Part shown: positions 25,995 through 35,660 of the stretch, piece after piece
How the letters are laid out: each line of letters starts with the position of its first letter
Numbering within the stretch: the first letter of the stretch is position 1
From: Thalassococcus arenae
Lineage (GTDB): Bacteria; Pseudomonadota; Alphaproteobacteria; Rhodobacterales; Rhodobacteraceae
Direction of reading: 5' to 3'
Assembly: GCF_019104745.1 (NCBI RefSeq)
Contig: NZ_JAHRWL010000001.1
Location: 1,841,001 to 1,905,000, forward strand
Length of the DNA: 64,000 nucleotides
Made by a program: the position numbers and the translations under genes
Notes under the pieces: generated by a model
What the model saw: only the letters and a program-made list of their open reading frames with translations
Database searches by the model: none
What the model was told of the DNA's origin: nothing

Positions 25995-27474
25995 GCGCCT
26001 CGGCCAGGTGCGGCCGGGCGATGGTGTCGGCGGCGTCGAGATCGGCGATGGTGCGCGCCACCCGCAGCACCCGGTGATAGCCGCGCGCCGACAGGCCGAG
26101 ACGGTCGGCGGCGCGGGTCAGCAGCGCCCGGGACTCAGTATCGAGCGGGGCCGCCTGTGCCAGCGCGTCGCCTTCGGCATCGGCATTTGTGCGGATCGCC
26201 GCGCCCATCCCGTAGCGCGCGGTCTGGGCGGCGCGGGCGCCCGCCACCCGGGCGGCGATGTCGGCGGACCGTTCGCCCGGATCGGGCAGGTCGAGATCGG
26301 CGAAGGCCACCGGCGGCACCTCGACGCGCAGATCGAAGCGGTCCATCAGCGGGCCCGAGATGCGGCCCAGGTAATCCTCGCCGCATTGCGGGGCGCGGGA
26401 ACAGGCGCGGCCGGGATCGGAGAGATATCCGCATTTGCAGGGATTGGCCGCGGCGACCAGCAGGAAACGGCAGGGATAGCTGACATGGGCGTTGGCGCGG
26501 GCCACCATGACCTGCCCGGTTTCGATCGGCTGGCGCAGGGTTTCCAGAACGGTGCGGGGAAATTCCGGCAACTCGTCCAGGAACAGGACGCCGTTATGAG
26601 CCAGGCTGATCTCGCCCGGCTTGGCGCCGCGCCCGCCGCCGACGATGGCGGCCATCGACGCGGTGTGATGCGGTTCGCGGAAGGGGCGCGCGCGCGAGAT
26701 GCCGCCTTCGTCCAGCAGCCCGGCGAGTGAATGGATCATCGAGGTTTCCAGCGCCTCGACCGGGGTGAGCGGCGGCAGGATGCCGGGCAGGCGGGCGGCC
26801 AGCATCGATTTGCCGGCGCCGGGGCTGCCGACGAACATCACGTGATGGCGCCCGGCGGCGGCGATTTCCAGCGCCCGCTTGGCCCGTTCCTGGCCCTTGA
26901 CGTCGGCCATGTCGCGGCCCGCCGGGCCGGTCGTGACCTCGCCCGGTTCGCAGGGTTCCAGCACCGCCTGGCCGGTCAGGTGGCGCACGATGTCCATCAG
27001 CGTCCCGGCGGCGATCACGGTGCAGGCGCCGACCCAGGCGGCTTCGGCGCCCGAGGCACGCGGGCAGATCAGGGCGCGGTCGTCCTGGGCGGCGGCCATG
27101 GCGGCGGGCAGGGCGCCCACCACCGGCACCAGCGTGCCGTCGAGCGACAATTCGCCCAGCGAGACCGATTGCGCCACCGCGTCATGCGGCAGGATGTCGA
27201 GCGCGGCGAGCAGGCCGAGCGCGATGGGCAGGTCGAAATGCGAGCCTTCCTTGGGCAGGTCGGCGGGCGAAAGGTTGATGGTGATGCGTTTGGAGGGCAG
27301 CGCGATGGCCAGCGCGTTCAGCGCCGCGCGCACGCGGTCGCGGGCCTCGGACACGGCCTTGTCCGGCAGGCCGACGATGGAGAAGGCGGGCAGGCCGGGG
27401 GTGACGGCGCATTGCACCTCGACCGGGCGGGCCTCGACCCCTTCGAAGGCGACCGTGTAGGCATGTGCGACCAT
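25960..27474 (-). CDS. comM: ComM/YifB-family AAA+ helicase-like protein
   Basis: A 504-residue Mg-chelatase-like ATPase. The N-terminal Lon-like ChlI domain begins MVAHAYTVAFEGVEARPVEV; Walker A is GSPGAGKSMLA, Walker B LFLDELPEF; four cysteines near CKCGYLSDPGRACSRAPQC form a probable zinc site. ComM promotes branch migration during natural transformation. A CtrA-type half-site lies 50 bp upstream. Confidence 0.92.
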   Translation of the reverse strand: MVAHAYTVAFEGVEARPVEVQCAVTPGLPAFSIVGLPDKAVSEARDRVRAALNALAIALPSKRITINLSPADLPKEGSHFDLPIALGLLAALDILPHDAVAQSVSLGELSLDGTLVPVVGALPAAMAAAQDDRALICPRASGAEAAWVGACTVIAAGTLMDIVRHLTGQAVLEPCEPGEVTTGPAGRDMADVKGQERAKRALEIAAAGRHHVMFVGSPGAGKSMLAARLPGILPPLTPVEALETSMIHSLAGLLDEGGISRARPFREPHHTASMAAIVGGGRGAKPGEISLAHNGVLFLDELPEFPRTVLETLRQPIETGQVMVARANAHVSYPCRFLLVAAANPCKCGYLSDPGRACSRAPQCGEDYLGRISGPLMDRFDLRVEVPPVAFADLDLPDPGERSADIAARVAGARAAQTARYGMGAAIRTNADAEGDALAQAAPLDTESRALLTRAADRLGLSARGYHRVLRVARTIADLDAADTIARPHLAEALSYRLMAAKES

Positions 27475-27523
27475 GCGGAACTCCCAAACCCCGGGATGCA
27501 GGGTTGCGGGATCGTGGTTTAGG

Positions 27524-27533
27524 AATGGTTAAC
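27524..27533 (-). promoter_or_regulatory. Possible CtrA half-site upstream of comM
   Basis: GTTAACCATT on the minus strand contains TTAACCAT, the half-site described for CtrA in Rhodobacteraceae. It is 50 bp before the comM start, a position suited to activation. Competence-related genes belong to the CtrA regulon in this group, which supports the assignment; the motif is short. Confidence 0.4.
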
Positions 27534-27568
27534 GCGCGGCGGCGGCAGCGGCGGGGCCGGCGTATTTT

Positions 27569-28453
27569 TCAAAGAGAAGAAGGGGGGGTGTCGAGCAGGG
27601 CGGCGAAGGCGGGCCAGGCCATCGGGTCGACCGCGGTCTTGTCGCGGCAGAGCGGGTTGCAGAAGCCGAAGACGCGGCCGCCGGTTTCCATGAGATGCGC
27701 GACCGGCTTGCCCGAATAGGGGCAGGCGGCGTTTTCCGGCGTGCCGGTTTCGGTGGCGCGGGCGGCCAGCGGTTCGGGCCCGGGCCAGGGGCGCGTGGCG
27801 AAGGGGCGGTCGTACCAGGGCAGCGTCTGGCCCTTGACCAGCCCGGTGGCGCGCCAGCGGCGGAAGGCGGGGTCGGCCAGGTGAGCGGCCGCATAGGCCC
27901 GGGCGGTGTCGCCGACCGGCAGGTCGTAGGTTGCGATGCGCGCCGCGACCGGGGCGAAGCAGGCGTCGGCGATGGAATAGCCGCCGCAGAGCCACGGGCC
28001 GCCGGAGCGGTCGAGCGCGAAGGACCAGATCGTTTCGATCCGCGCGAGGTCGGCGCGCACGGCGTCGGAGGGTTGGAAGCCCTTGTAGGCCGTGCGCAGA
28101 TGCATCGGGCAATCGCCGCGCAGGGCGGAAAAGCCCGAATGCATTTCCGCCGCCAGGCTGCGGGCGGTGGCGCGCAGCACCGGGTCGGCGGGCCAGAGCG
28201 GTTTGTCGGGAAAGCGGCTGGCCAGTTCCTCGGCGATCGCCAGGCTGTCCCAGATCACCGCGCCGTCGGCGGTGACGAGGGTGGGCACGGTGCGGGCGGG
28301 CGGGGCGGCCCGCAACATCTGGTCGGAAACCTTGGCGGCGTTGAAATCCACGTCGCGCCGGGCGACGGGAATGGCGAAGCGGTCGACCAGCAGGCCCACG
28401 CGCATCGACCAGCTGGAATAGGCGTAATCGCCGAGGAAGAGGGTGTCGGTCAT
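27569..28453 (-). CDS. Glutathione S-transferase with YHS-like C-terminal tail
   Basis: A 294-residue protein. Residues 1-80 are a thioredoxin-fold GST domain (LFLGDYAYSSWSMRVGLLVD, ARTVPTLV, IWDSLAIAEEL) with the catalytic Ser region SSWSMR; residues 85-200 are the helical C-domain. The last 51 residues carry CPYSGKPV, FGFCNPLCRDK and DPMAWPAF, a YHS-type metal-binding pattern. The ATG at 28453 follows a GGAG site; a GTG six bases earlier is possible. Confidence 0.85.
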   Translation of the reverse strand: MTDTLFLGDYAYSSWSMRVGLLVDRFAIPVARRDVDFNAAKVSDQMLRAAPPARTVPTLVTADGAVIWDSLAIAEELASRFPDKPLWPADPVLRATARSLAAEMHSGFSALRGDCPMHLRTAYKGFQPSDAVRADLARIETIWSFALDRSGGPWLCGGYSIADACFAPVAARIATYDLPVGDTARAYAAAHLADPAFRRWRATGLVKGQTLPWYDRPFATRPWPGPEPLAARATETGTPENAACPYSGKPVAHLMETGGRVFGFCNPLCRDKTAVDPMAWPAFAALLDTPPSSL

Positions 28454-28589
28454 GGGCACTCCGGGTTTGGTGGTATCCTAGCGGCGGGCGGCGGCGCGGA
28501 AAAATCGCGAATTGTGGCCGTGCCGATCACCGCCCCTGATGCAATGGCGGCGAAAGGCAAGTCGGCCCGGCATCTTTTTTCCGTCCGAG

Positions 28590-28619
28590 TGATCCGAAGC
28601 GGATTTCCCTGCGTAACCC
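28590..28619 (+). promoter_or_regulatory. RpoE-type promoter of rpoH
   Basis: TGATCC (28590-28595), an 18-bp spacer and TAACCC (28614-28619) resemble the Rhodobacter RpoE (singlet-oxygen sigma factor) promoter, whose -35 is TGATCC. It lies 48 bp before the rpoH start. RpoHII of R. sphaeroides is known to be RpoE-dependent. Confidence 0.55.
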
Positions 28620-28666
28620 TTACAAAACCGCCCGAACGGGCCTGCCAAAGACACTGGGGAGCGACC

Positions 28667-29545
28667 ATGGCGCTTGATGCTTTCAACGATCAGACCCTGC
28701 CCCGCCGCGCGATGAAGGCGGAACTGCTGGATGCCGAGACGGAATTGAAACTGGCCTATGCCTGGCGCGACCAGCGCGACGAGGCGGCGCTGCACCGGCT
28801 GATCACCGCCTATATGCGGCTGGCGATCTCGATGGCGGCCAAGTTCAAGCGCTACGGCGCGCCGATGAACGACCTGATCCAGGAGGCCGGGCTGGGCCTG
28901 ATGAAGGCGGCCGACAAGTTCGACCCCGATCGCGGCGTGCGCTTTTCGACCTATGCGGTGTGGTGGATCAAGGCGTCGATCCAGGATTACGTGATGCGCA
29001 ACTGGTCGATGGTGCGCACCGGGTCGACCAGCAGCCAGAAGTCGCTGTTTTTCAACATGCGGCGCGTCCAGGCGCGGCTGGAGCGCGAGGCCGACCAGGC
29101 CGGCGAGGTGCTGGACCGGCACCAGCTGCGCCAGATGATCGCCACCGAGATCGGCGTGCCGCTGGCGGATGTCGAGATGATGGAGGGCCGGCTGTCGGGC
29201 AGCGACTATTCGCTGAATGCCACCCAGTCGACCGACGAGGATGGGCGTGAATGGATCGACGCGCTGGAGGATGACGGCGCGCAGGCCGCCGAGATCGTCG
29301 AGGACCGCCACGACAATGCGCAGCTGCGGCAATGGCTGGTCACGGCGCTGTCGGGTCTGAACGAGCGCGAGCGGTTCATCGTGCGCGAGCGCAAGCTGCG
29401 GGACGAAGCGCGGACGCTGGAAAGCCTGGGCCAGGAGCTTGGCCTGTCGAAGGAACGCGTGCGCCAGCTGGAAGCGGCGGCGTTCCAGAAGATGCGCAAG
29501 TCGCTTGAAGCCCAGAGCCGCGAGGTGCAACACTTCCTGGCATGA
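28667..29545 (+). CDS. rpoH: RNA polymerase sigma-32 factor, RpoHII type
   Basis: A 292-residue sigma-70-family protein. Region 2 is very well conserved (NDLIQEAGLGLMKAADKFDP, then RGVRFSTYAVWWIKASIQDY); the RpoH box follows near residue 125 (SSQKSLFFNMRRVQARLE); region 4 ends with LGLSKERVRQLEAAAF. The N-terminus MALDAFNDQTLPRRAMKAEL resembles RpoHII rather than RpoHI of Rhodobacteraceae. It would direct oxidative and heat-stress genes. A longer frame upstream is a shadow of the GST gene. Confidence 0.92.
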   Translation: MALDAFNDQTLPRRAMKAELLDAETELKLAYAWRDQRDEAALHRLITAYMRLAISMAAKFKRYGAPMNDLIQEAGLGLMKAADKFDPDRGVRFSTYAVWWIKASIQDYVMRNWSMVRTGSTSSQKSLFFNMRRVQARLEREADQAGEVLDRHQLRQMIATEIGVPLADVEMMEGRLSGSDYSLNATQSTDEDGREWIDALEDDGAQAAEIVEDRHDNAQLRQWLVTALSGLNERERFIVRERKLRDEARTLESLGQELGLSKERVRQLEAAAFQKMRKSLEAQSREVQHFLA

Positions 29546-30327
29546 GGCATTTCATTTTCGCAATCGCGATCAGCGCCCCCGCCGCGAGCGTCGCCGGGGG
29601 CGTTTTCGATGGCGCCGAGGTCGTGTTCCTGGGCGAACAGCACGACAACGCCACCCACCACCAGGTGCAGGCCGAAATCGTCGCCGAGTTGAACCCGCCG
29701 GCGCTGGTGTTCGAGATGCTGACGCCCGAGCAGGCGGCGCGGGTGACCCCGGCGCTGATCTCCGACGAGGCTGCACTGGAGGCGGCGTTGGGCTGGAATG
29801 CCAGCGGCTGGCCGGATTTCGCGATGTATTACCCGATCTTCGCCGCCGCGCCCGAAGCGCGGGTCTTTGGCGCCGCGGTGCCGCGCGATGCGGCGGGCCG
29901 CGTGCGCGACGAGGGCATCGTGGCGGTGTTCGGCCCGGGGGCGCGGGATTACGGGTTGACCGATGCGTTGGAGCCCGGTCAGCAGGCGGCGCAGGAACAG
30001 CTGCAATTCGAGGCGCATTGCAATGCGATGCCCGAGGAGATGCTGCCGATGATGGTCGATATCCAGCGGTTGCGCGATGCCCGGCTGGCACAGGAGGCGG
30101 CGCGCGCTTTCGCCGATGAAGGCGGGCCGGTTGTGGTCATCACCGGCAACGGCCATGCGCGCAAGGATTGGGGCGCGCCGGTCTACCTGGACCGGGTGTT
30201 GCCGGGATTACGGATCGTGTCTCTGGGTCAGGGCGAAGAAGCCTATGGCGACCCGGCGGGCGAGTTCGACCTTGTCAAGGTCGGCCCCGATACCGACCGG
30301 GGCGATCCCTGCGAGGCGTTCCGCTAG
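29542..30327 (+). CDS. ChaN-family (haem-binding uptake) protein
   Basis: A 261-residue exported protein with a short signal peptide (MRHFIFAIAISAPAASVAGG) and no clear lipobox cysteine. EVVFLGEQHDNATHHQVQAEIV and VVITGNGHARKDWGAP are the ChaN/EreA-type histidine motifs. ChaN binds haem at the outer membrane in Campylobacter; a role here is inferred. Its ATG overlaps the rpoH stop, so it is expressed with the stress sigma factor. Confidence 0.8.
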   Translation: MRHFIFAIAISAPAASVAGGVFDGAEVVFLGEQHDNATHHQVQAEIVAELNPPALVFEMLTPEQAARVTPALISDEAALEAALGWNASGWPDFAMYYPIFAAAPEARVFGAAVPRDAAGRVRDEGIVAVFGPGARDYGLTDALEPGQQAAQEQLQFEAHCNAMPEEMLPMMVDIQRLRDARLAQEAARAFADEGGPVVVITGNGHARKDWGAPVYLDRVLPGLRIVSLGQGEEAYGDPAGEFDLVKVGPDTDRGDPCEAFR

Positions 30328-30797
30328 CGCGCTTCCGCGGCCTGCTCTGCCAGCAGCCTGTGCCAGTTTCCTTGTCGGTGACGATAGAAACCACGCGCCC
30401 AGAGCGCGACCACCGGTGTCAGCCAACCGGCATCCAGGACAAGATGATCGCTGTACCGGCAGCGGTTGTCACCTTCCGGCTCGACAAAGATCCAATGATC
30501 CCAGGTCTTGACGAGACTGCCGCGACCGGCGTCACGCAGGGCCCGCTTTGGTGGCGCGACTGGGGGCCGGCGTGTCGCGATGACCTGTTGTCCCAGGGGG
30601 ATCACGCCAAAGGCCCGCGGACGCACGAGGAAATCGGCGTCTTGCTCGGGCCAGTGCTCGGGCAGGCTGGGCGGATCGACGGGTGTGAATGTCAGCCAGC
30701 CGCACGAAACGCGGGCCATGGTTGCGGGTTTTTGCAGAAGTGCCCAGACAGTTTCGATATCGGCATTCAGCGTTGTGGACAGTGTGAACTCGACCAT
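30324..30797 (-). CDS. SRPBCC-family protein
   Basis: A 157-residue START/Bet v1-like protein: EFTLSTTLNADIETVWALLQ at the N-terminus is the usual first strand and helix, followed by a beta-rich middle (KTWDHWIFVEPEGDNRCRYS) and a long C-terminal helix. The family binds hydrophobic ligands; no substrate is indicated. Its stop overlaps that of the ChaN-family gene by four bases. Confidence 0.78.
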   Translation of the reverse strand: MVEFTLSTTLNADIETVWALLQKPATMARVSCGWLTFTPVDPPSLPEHWPEQDADFLVRPRAFGVIPLGQQVIATRRPPVAPPKRALRDAGRGSLVKTWDHWIFVEPEGDNRCRYSDHLVLDAGWLTPVVALWARGFYRHRQGNWHRLLAEQAAEAR

Positions 30798-30859
30798 AAG
30801 CCATTGTTTCAGCCCCGGGCATTTCCTACAACCGTCGGGCGGGGAGCAGGAGCGACCGG

Positions 30860-32059
30860 ATGCTTGCGAAGAAACGCATATTGCTGATCATCGGCGGCGG
30901 GATCGCGGCCTACAAGGTGCTGGACCTGATCCGCCGCCTGCGCGAGCGCGGCGCGGCGGTGACGCCGGTGATGACCCGCGCGGCCGGCGAATTCGTGACG
31001 CCCTTGTCGGTGAGCGCATTGGCGGGAGAGAAGGTCTATACCGACCTGTTCGACCTGACCGACGAGGCCGAGATGGGCCATATCCAGCTGTCGCGTGTCG
31101 CCGACCTGGTGCTGGTGGCGCCGGCCACGGCGGACCTGATGGCCAAGATGGCGGGCGGGCATGCGGACGACCTGGCCTCGACCCTGCTGATGGCGACGGA
31201 CACGCCGGTGATGATCGCGCCCGCGATGAACGTGCGGATGTGGGAGCACGCCGCGACGCGGCGCAACCTGGCGGTCTTGCAGGGCGATGGCGTGCGGGTG
31301 GTCGGCCCCAACGAGGGCGACATGGCCTGCGGCGAATACGGGCCGGGCCGGATGGCCGAGCCGCTGGAGATCGTCGCCGCGATCGAGGCGGCTTTGGCCG
31401 ACGGGCCCTTGAAGGGCAAGCGCGTTGTCGTGACCTCGGGCCCGACGCATGAGCCGATCGACCCGGTGCGCTATATCGCCAACCGGTCGTCCGGGGCGCA
31501 GGGCACGGCGCTGGCCGAGGCGCTGCGCGACCTGGGGGCGGCGGTGGTCTTTGTCACCGGCCCCGCCGTGGCGGCGCGGCCCGCGGGCGTCGAGGTGATC
31601 GAGGTGGAAACCGCGGTCGAGATGCGCGCCGCGGTGCTGGGCGCCCTGCCGGCGGATGCCGCGGTCTTTGCCGCGGCGGTGGCGGATTGGCGGGTCGAGA
31701 ACGCTGCGGCGTCGAAGATGAAGAAGATCGCGGGCAAGCTCCCGGCGCTGAGTTTCACCGAGAACCCGGACATCCTGGCGGAAGTGGCGCAACTGAGGGA
31801 CGGACGGCCCGGTCTGGTGGTGGGGTTCGCCGCCGAGACCGACGATGTGGTCGCCCATGCCAGCGCCAAGCGGCAGCGCAAGGGCTGTGACTGGATCGTC
31901 GCCAACGATGTACGGCCCGAGACCGGGATCATGGGCGGGTCGGAGAACGCGGTGGTGCTGATCACCGAAGGCGGCGCCGAGGAATGGCCGCGCATGGGCA
32001 AGCGCGACGTGGCGGCGCGGCTGGCGATGCGGGTGGCCGAGGCGCTGTCTGGCGCATGA
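30860..32059 (+). CDS. coaBC: Bifunctional phosphopantothenoylcysteine decarboxylase/ligase
   Basis: A 399-residue flavoprotein. The CoaC domain (1-180) has [35 protein letters not shown] and APAMNVRMW; the CoaB domain has [33 protein letters not shown] and AVADWRVE...KMKK. It makes 4'-phosphopantetheine for coenzyme A. dut follows, an arrangement common in proteobacteria. Confidence 0.96.
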   Translation: MLAKKRILLIIGGGIAAYKVLDLIRRLRERGAAVTPVMTRAAGEFVTPLSVSALAGEKVYTDLFDLTDEAEMGHIQLSRVADLVLVAPATADLMAKMAGGHADDLASTLLMATDTPVMIAPAMNVRMWEHAATRRNLAVLQGDGVRVVGPNEGDMACGEYGPGRMAEPLEIVAAIEAALADGPLKGKRVVVTSGPTHEPIDPVRYIANRSSGAQGTALAEALRDLGAAVVFVTGPAVAARPAGVEVIEVETAVEMRAAVLGALPADAAVFAAAVADWRVENAAASKMKKIAGKLPALSFTENPDILAEVAQLRDGRPGLVVGFAAETDDVVAHASAKRQRKGCDWIVANDVRPETGIMGGSENAVVLITEGGAEEWPRMGKRDVAARLAMRVAEALSGA

Positions 32060-32066
32060 CGGGAGC

Positions 32067-32097
32067 CTCCGGCGGGAGTTTTTCTGGCAAGATGAAG
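32067..32097 (+). repeat. Dispersed GGCAAGATGAAG element, copy 2
   Basis: Matches the 23-base core of the elements at 208-230 and 35661-35683 at most positions (GGAGTTTTTC then TGGCAAGATGAAG). Here it points forward, between the coaBC stop and the dut start, and its end supplies GAAGGGG, which may serve as the dut ribosome binding site. Confidence 0.55.
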
Positions 32098-32105
32098 GGG
32101 CGGGC

Positions 32106-32564
32106 GTGGTTTCTGTTCGGGTGATGTGGGACGAAGGCGCGGACCGGTCTTTGGGCCTGCCCGCTTATGCCAGCGCGGGGGCGGCGGGCGCCGATCTGCG
32201 CGCCAACTTTCCCGACCGCGGTGCGGTGGACCTGGCGCCGGGTGCCTGGGCGCTGGTGCCGACCGGTTTGCGGATCGCCGTCCCGGAGGGTTTCGAGGTG
32301 CAACTGCGGCCACGTTCGGGCCTGGCGCTGAAATACGGCATCACCCTGCCCAACAGCCCGGGGACGGTGGACAGCGACTACCGCGGGCCGCTGGGGGTGA
32401 TCGTGATGAATGCCGGGGATGAACCGTTCGAGATCACCCATGGCGACCGGATCGCGCAGATGGTTGTGGCGCCGGTCGTGCGCGCGGCGTTCGACCTGGT
32501 GGACCGGCTGGACGACACCGCGCGCGGCGCCGGCGGTTTCGGATCGACGGGAGTGTCGGAATGA
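32106..32564 (+). CDS. dut: dUTP diphosphatase
   Basis: A 152-residue trimeric dUTPase. All five motifs are visible: [39 protein letters not shown] and the C-terminal [10 protein letters not shown], which closes over the substrate. It hydrolyses dUTP to dUMP and keeps uracil out of DNA. GTG start; its stop overlaps the next start (ATGA). Confidence 0.96.
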   Translation: MVSVRVMWDEGADRSLGLPAYASAGAAGADLRANFPDRGAVDLAPGAWALVPTGLRIAVPEGFEVQLRPRSGLALKYGITLPNSPGTVDSDYRGPLGVIVMNAGDEPFEITHGDRIAQMVVAPVVRAAFDLVDRLDDTARGAGGFGSTGVSE

Positions 32565-33625
32565 TCCTGGTGCTGGGCCTGGCGGCGCTGATCTGGGGCG
32601 TGGGCCATGCGATGGGTGCCCCCCGGGCGGCGCGGGGCTATATGCTGGGATTGCTCTATGTGGCGGTTCTGGGCGTGCAGGTGCTGTTCCCCGAGGGCCA
32701 TCCGCTGCGCGCGGCGACCGGCGGGTCGGCGGCGCTGTGGCTGATCCTGGGCGGCTTTGTCGTTCTGGTCCTAGCCTACCGGTTCGGCCTGGGCCGGTTG
32801 CGCAGCCGGGTCGAGGCGAAGGAGGCCGCCGAGGCGGCGCCGCAGGCGGGGACGTTTTCGGGTGGCGAACTGGAGCGCTATGCCCGCCACATCGTCCTGC
32901 GCGAGCTGGGCGGGGCGGGGCAGAAGCGGCTCAAGGCCGCGCGCGTGCTGGTGATCGGCGCCGGCGGGCTGGGCTCGCCCGCGCTGCTGTACCTGGCCGC
33001 GGCGGGCGTCGGCACCATCGGGGTGATCGACGATGACGTGGTCGACAATGCCAACCTGCAGCGCCAGGTGATCCACCGCGACGCCGCCATCGGCACCCCC
33101 AAGGTGTTCTCGGCCCAGGCCATGATGGAGGCGCTGAACCCCTACGTGACGGTGCGGCCCTACAAGCGCCGCCTGACCCGGGATATCGCGGCGGAGCTGT
33201 TTGCCGACTACGATGTGATCCTGGACGGCACCGACAATTTCGACACCCGCTACCTGGCCAACCGGGTGGCGGTGGCGCAGGGCAAGCCGCTGGTGTCCGG
33301 TGCGCTGAGCCAATGGGAGGGACAGCTGTCGGTGTTCGATCCGGCGCAGGGCGCGCCGTGCTACCAGTGCATTTTCCCGCAGGCGCCCGCGCCGGGCCTG
33401 GCGCCGTCCTGCGCCGAGGCCGGGGTGATCGGCCCGCTGCCCGGGGTGATCGGTGCGATGATGGCGGTCGAGACGGTCAAGCTGATCGCCGGGGCCGGTG
33501 CCGTCATGCGCGGCGAGATGCTGGTCTATGACGCGCTGTGGGGCGAGACCCGCAAGATCGCGCTCAAGCCCCGCGGCGATTGCCCGGTCTGCGGGACGGT
33601 TGCGAAGACCGGCGGTGCGGCCTAG
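32561..33625 (+). CDS. Membrane-anchored MoeB/ThiF-family adenylyltransferase
   Basis: A 354-residue protein. Residues 1-80 hold two or three transmembrane helices, then a short linker; the E1-like domain follows: [66 protein letters not shown] and the zinc cysteines CYQCIFP and CPVCG. It adenylates the C-terminus of a ubiquitin-like sulfur carrier (MoaD or ThiS). The membrane part is unlike E. coli MoeB. No rhodanese domain. Coupled to dut by ATGA. Confidence 0.9.
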   Translation: MILVLGLAALIWGVGHAMGAPRAARGYMLGLLYVAVLGVQVLFPEGHPLRAATGGSAALWLILGGFVVLVLAYRFGLGRLRSRVEAKEAAEAAPQAGTFSGGELERYARHIVLRELGGAGQKRLKAARVLVIGAGGLGSPALLYLAAAGVGTIGVIDDDVVDNANLQRQVIHRDAAIGTPKVFSAQAMMEALNPYVTVRPYKRRLTRDIAAELFADYDVILDGTDNFDTRYLANRVAVAQGKPLVSGALSQWEGQLSVFDPAQGAPCYQCIFPQAPAPGLAPSCAEAGVIGPLPGVIGAMMAVETVKLIAGAGAVMRGEMLVYDALWGETRKIALKPRGDCPVCGTVAKTGGAA

Positions 33626-33648
33626 CTCTGGCACAAAGGAGAACGCAC

Positions 33649-35658
33649 ATGACCAACCCGTTGCTCGGCCCCTGGGATACGCCCTTTGGATTGCCGCCGT
33701 TTTCGCGGATCGCAGACGATGATTTCGCCCCGGCCTTCGACGCCGCCATGGCCGAGGACCTGGCCGAGACGCAGGCAGTCGCGGACAACCCCGAGCCGCC
33801 GACATTCGCCAACACGATCGAGGGGCTGATGCGCACCGGCGCGGCGCTGGACCGGGTGGCGGGGGCGTTCTTTTCCGTCGCGGGGGCCGACAGCAACGAG
33901 GCGCGCGAGGCGATCATGCGGGATTACGCGCCGAAGCTGTCGGCGCACGCATCGGCGATCTATTCCAACCGCAAGCTCTTCGACCGCATCCGCGCGGTCT
34001 GGGAGGCGCGCGACAGCCTTGATCTGACCGACGAACAGCAGCGCGTGCTGATGCTGATGCATCGCAATTTCGTCCGCGCGGGCGCCGCGCTCGAGGGCGA
34101 TGACAGCGACCGGATGACCGCGATCAAGAACCGCCTCGCAGAGCTTGGCACCGCCTTCACCCAGAACCTGCTGGCCGATGAACGCGCATGGACGCTGCCG
34201 CTGTCCGAGACCGATATGGACGGCCTGCCGGATTTCGTGGCCCGCGCCTGCAAGGCAGCCGGCGCCGAACGCGGCATCGGGCCGGTGGTGACGCTGTCGC
34301 GCTCGGTCATCGTGCCGTTCCTGCAATTCTCGCCGCGCCGCGACCTGCGCGAACAGGCCTGGCGGGCCTGGGGCGCGCGCGGCGCCAATGGCGGCAAGAC
34401 CGACAACCGCGCCATCGCCGCGGAAACGCTGCGCCTGCGCGAGGAACGCGCCCGGCTGCTGGGCTATGCCGATTTCGCGGCCTTCAAGCTGGAAACCGAG
34501 ATGGCCGGCAATGCCGGGCGGGTCCGCGACCTGCTGATGCAGGTCTGGGAACCGGCCAAGGCGCGGGCCGAAGAAGACGCCGCCGTCTTGGCCGAAATGA
34601 TGCGCGCGGACGGCATCAACGACGCGCTGCGGCCGTGGGACTGGCGCTACTACGCGGAAAAGCGGCGCAAGGCCGAACACGATCTCGACGAGGCCGAACT
34701 GAAACCCTACCTGCAGCTCGACCGGATGATCGAGGCGGCGTTCGACTGCGCGACCCGCTTGTTCGGCCTGTCCTTCGCACCGCTCGAGGCCGAACTCTAC
34801 CACCCCGATTGCCGGGCATGGGAGGTCAAGCGCGGCGGCCAGACCATCGCGGTCTTCATCGGCGATTATTTCGCCCGCGCCTCGAAACGCTCGGGCGCCT
34901 GGTGTTCGGCGATCCGCGGCCAGCGCAAGTTCCCCGACCGCCAGATCCCGCTGGTGGTCAATGTCTGTAATTTCGCCAAGGGCGATCCGGCGCTGCTGTC
35001 CTACGACGATGCGCGCACGCTGTTCCACGAATTCGGCCACGCGTTGCACCAGATGCTGTCGGACGTGACCTATGACATGATCTCGGGCACCTCGGTGGCG
35101 CGCGATTTCGTCGAATTGCCCAGCCAGCTTTTCGAACACTGGCTGGAAGTGCCCGAGGTGCTCGACCGCTTCGCGACCCATGCCGAGACCGGGCAGCCGA
35201 TGCCGGCGGCGATGCGCGACAAGGTGCTGGGGGCGGCGAATTTCGACATGGGGTTCCAGACCGTGGAATACGTCGCTTCGGCGCTGGTGGACCTGGCCTT
35301 CCATGACGGCGCCGCACCTGCCGATCCGATGGAGACGCAGGCCCGGGTGCTGACCGGGATCGGCATGCCCGACGCCATCGGCATGCGCCACGCCACGCCG
35401 CATTTCGCCCATGTCTTTGCCGGCGACGGCTATTCCAGCGGCTATTACAGCTACATGTGGTCCGAGGTGATGGATGCCGACGCCTTCGCCGCCTTCGAGG
35501 AGACCGGCGATCCGTTCCATGCCGAAACCGCCAAACGGCTCGAAGCGCATATCCTGTCGCGCGGCGGATCGGTCGAGGCGCAGGACCTCTACATGGCGTT
35601 CCGCGGTCGCATGCCCGGGGTCGATGCGCTGCTGAAGGGTCGGGGATTGACGGCCTGA
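33649..35658 (+). CDS. M3-family oligopeptidase
   Basis: A 669-residue zinc metallopeptidase. The active-site motif is HEFGHALHQ (460-468), with the third ligand glutamate expected in the following helix (GTSVARDFVELPSQLFEHW). No signal peptide, so cytosolic. Length and motifs fit oligopeptidase A or dipeptidyl carboxypeptidase; the two cannot be separated here. AAAGGAG precedes the ATG. Confidence 0.92.
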   Translation: MTNPLLGPWDTPFGLPPFSRIADDDFAPAFDAAMAEDLAETQAVADNPEPPTFANTIEGLMRTGAALDRVAGAFFSVAGADSNEAREAIMRDYAPKLSAHASAIYSNRKLFDRIRAVWEARDSLDLTDEQQRVLMLMHRNFVRAGAALEGDDSDRMTAIKNRLAELGTAFTQNLLADERAWTLPLSETDMDGLPDFVARACKAAGAERGIGPVVTLSRSVIVPFLQFSPRRDLREQAWRAWGARGANGGKTDNRAIAAETLRLREERARLLGYADFAAFKLETEMAGNAGRVRDLLMQVWEPAKARAEEDAAVLAEMMRADGINDALRPWDWRYYAEKRRKAEHDLDEAELKPYLQLDRMIEAAFDCATRLFGLSFAPLEAELYHPDCRAWEVKRGGQTIAVFIGDYFARASKRSGAWCSAIRGQRKFPDRQIPLVVNVCNFAKGDPALLSYDDARTLFHEFGHALHQMLSDVTYDMISGTSVARDFVELPSQLFEHWLEVPEVLDRFATHAETGQPMPAAMRDKVLGAANFDMGFQTVEYVASALVDLAFHDGAAPADPMETQARVLTGIGMPDAIGMRHATPHFAHVFAGDGYSSGYYSYMWSEVMDADAFAAFEETGDPFHAETAKRLEAHILSRGGSVEAQDLYMAFRGRMPGVDALLKGRGLTA

Positions 35659-35660
35659 TC

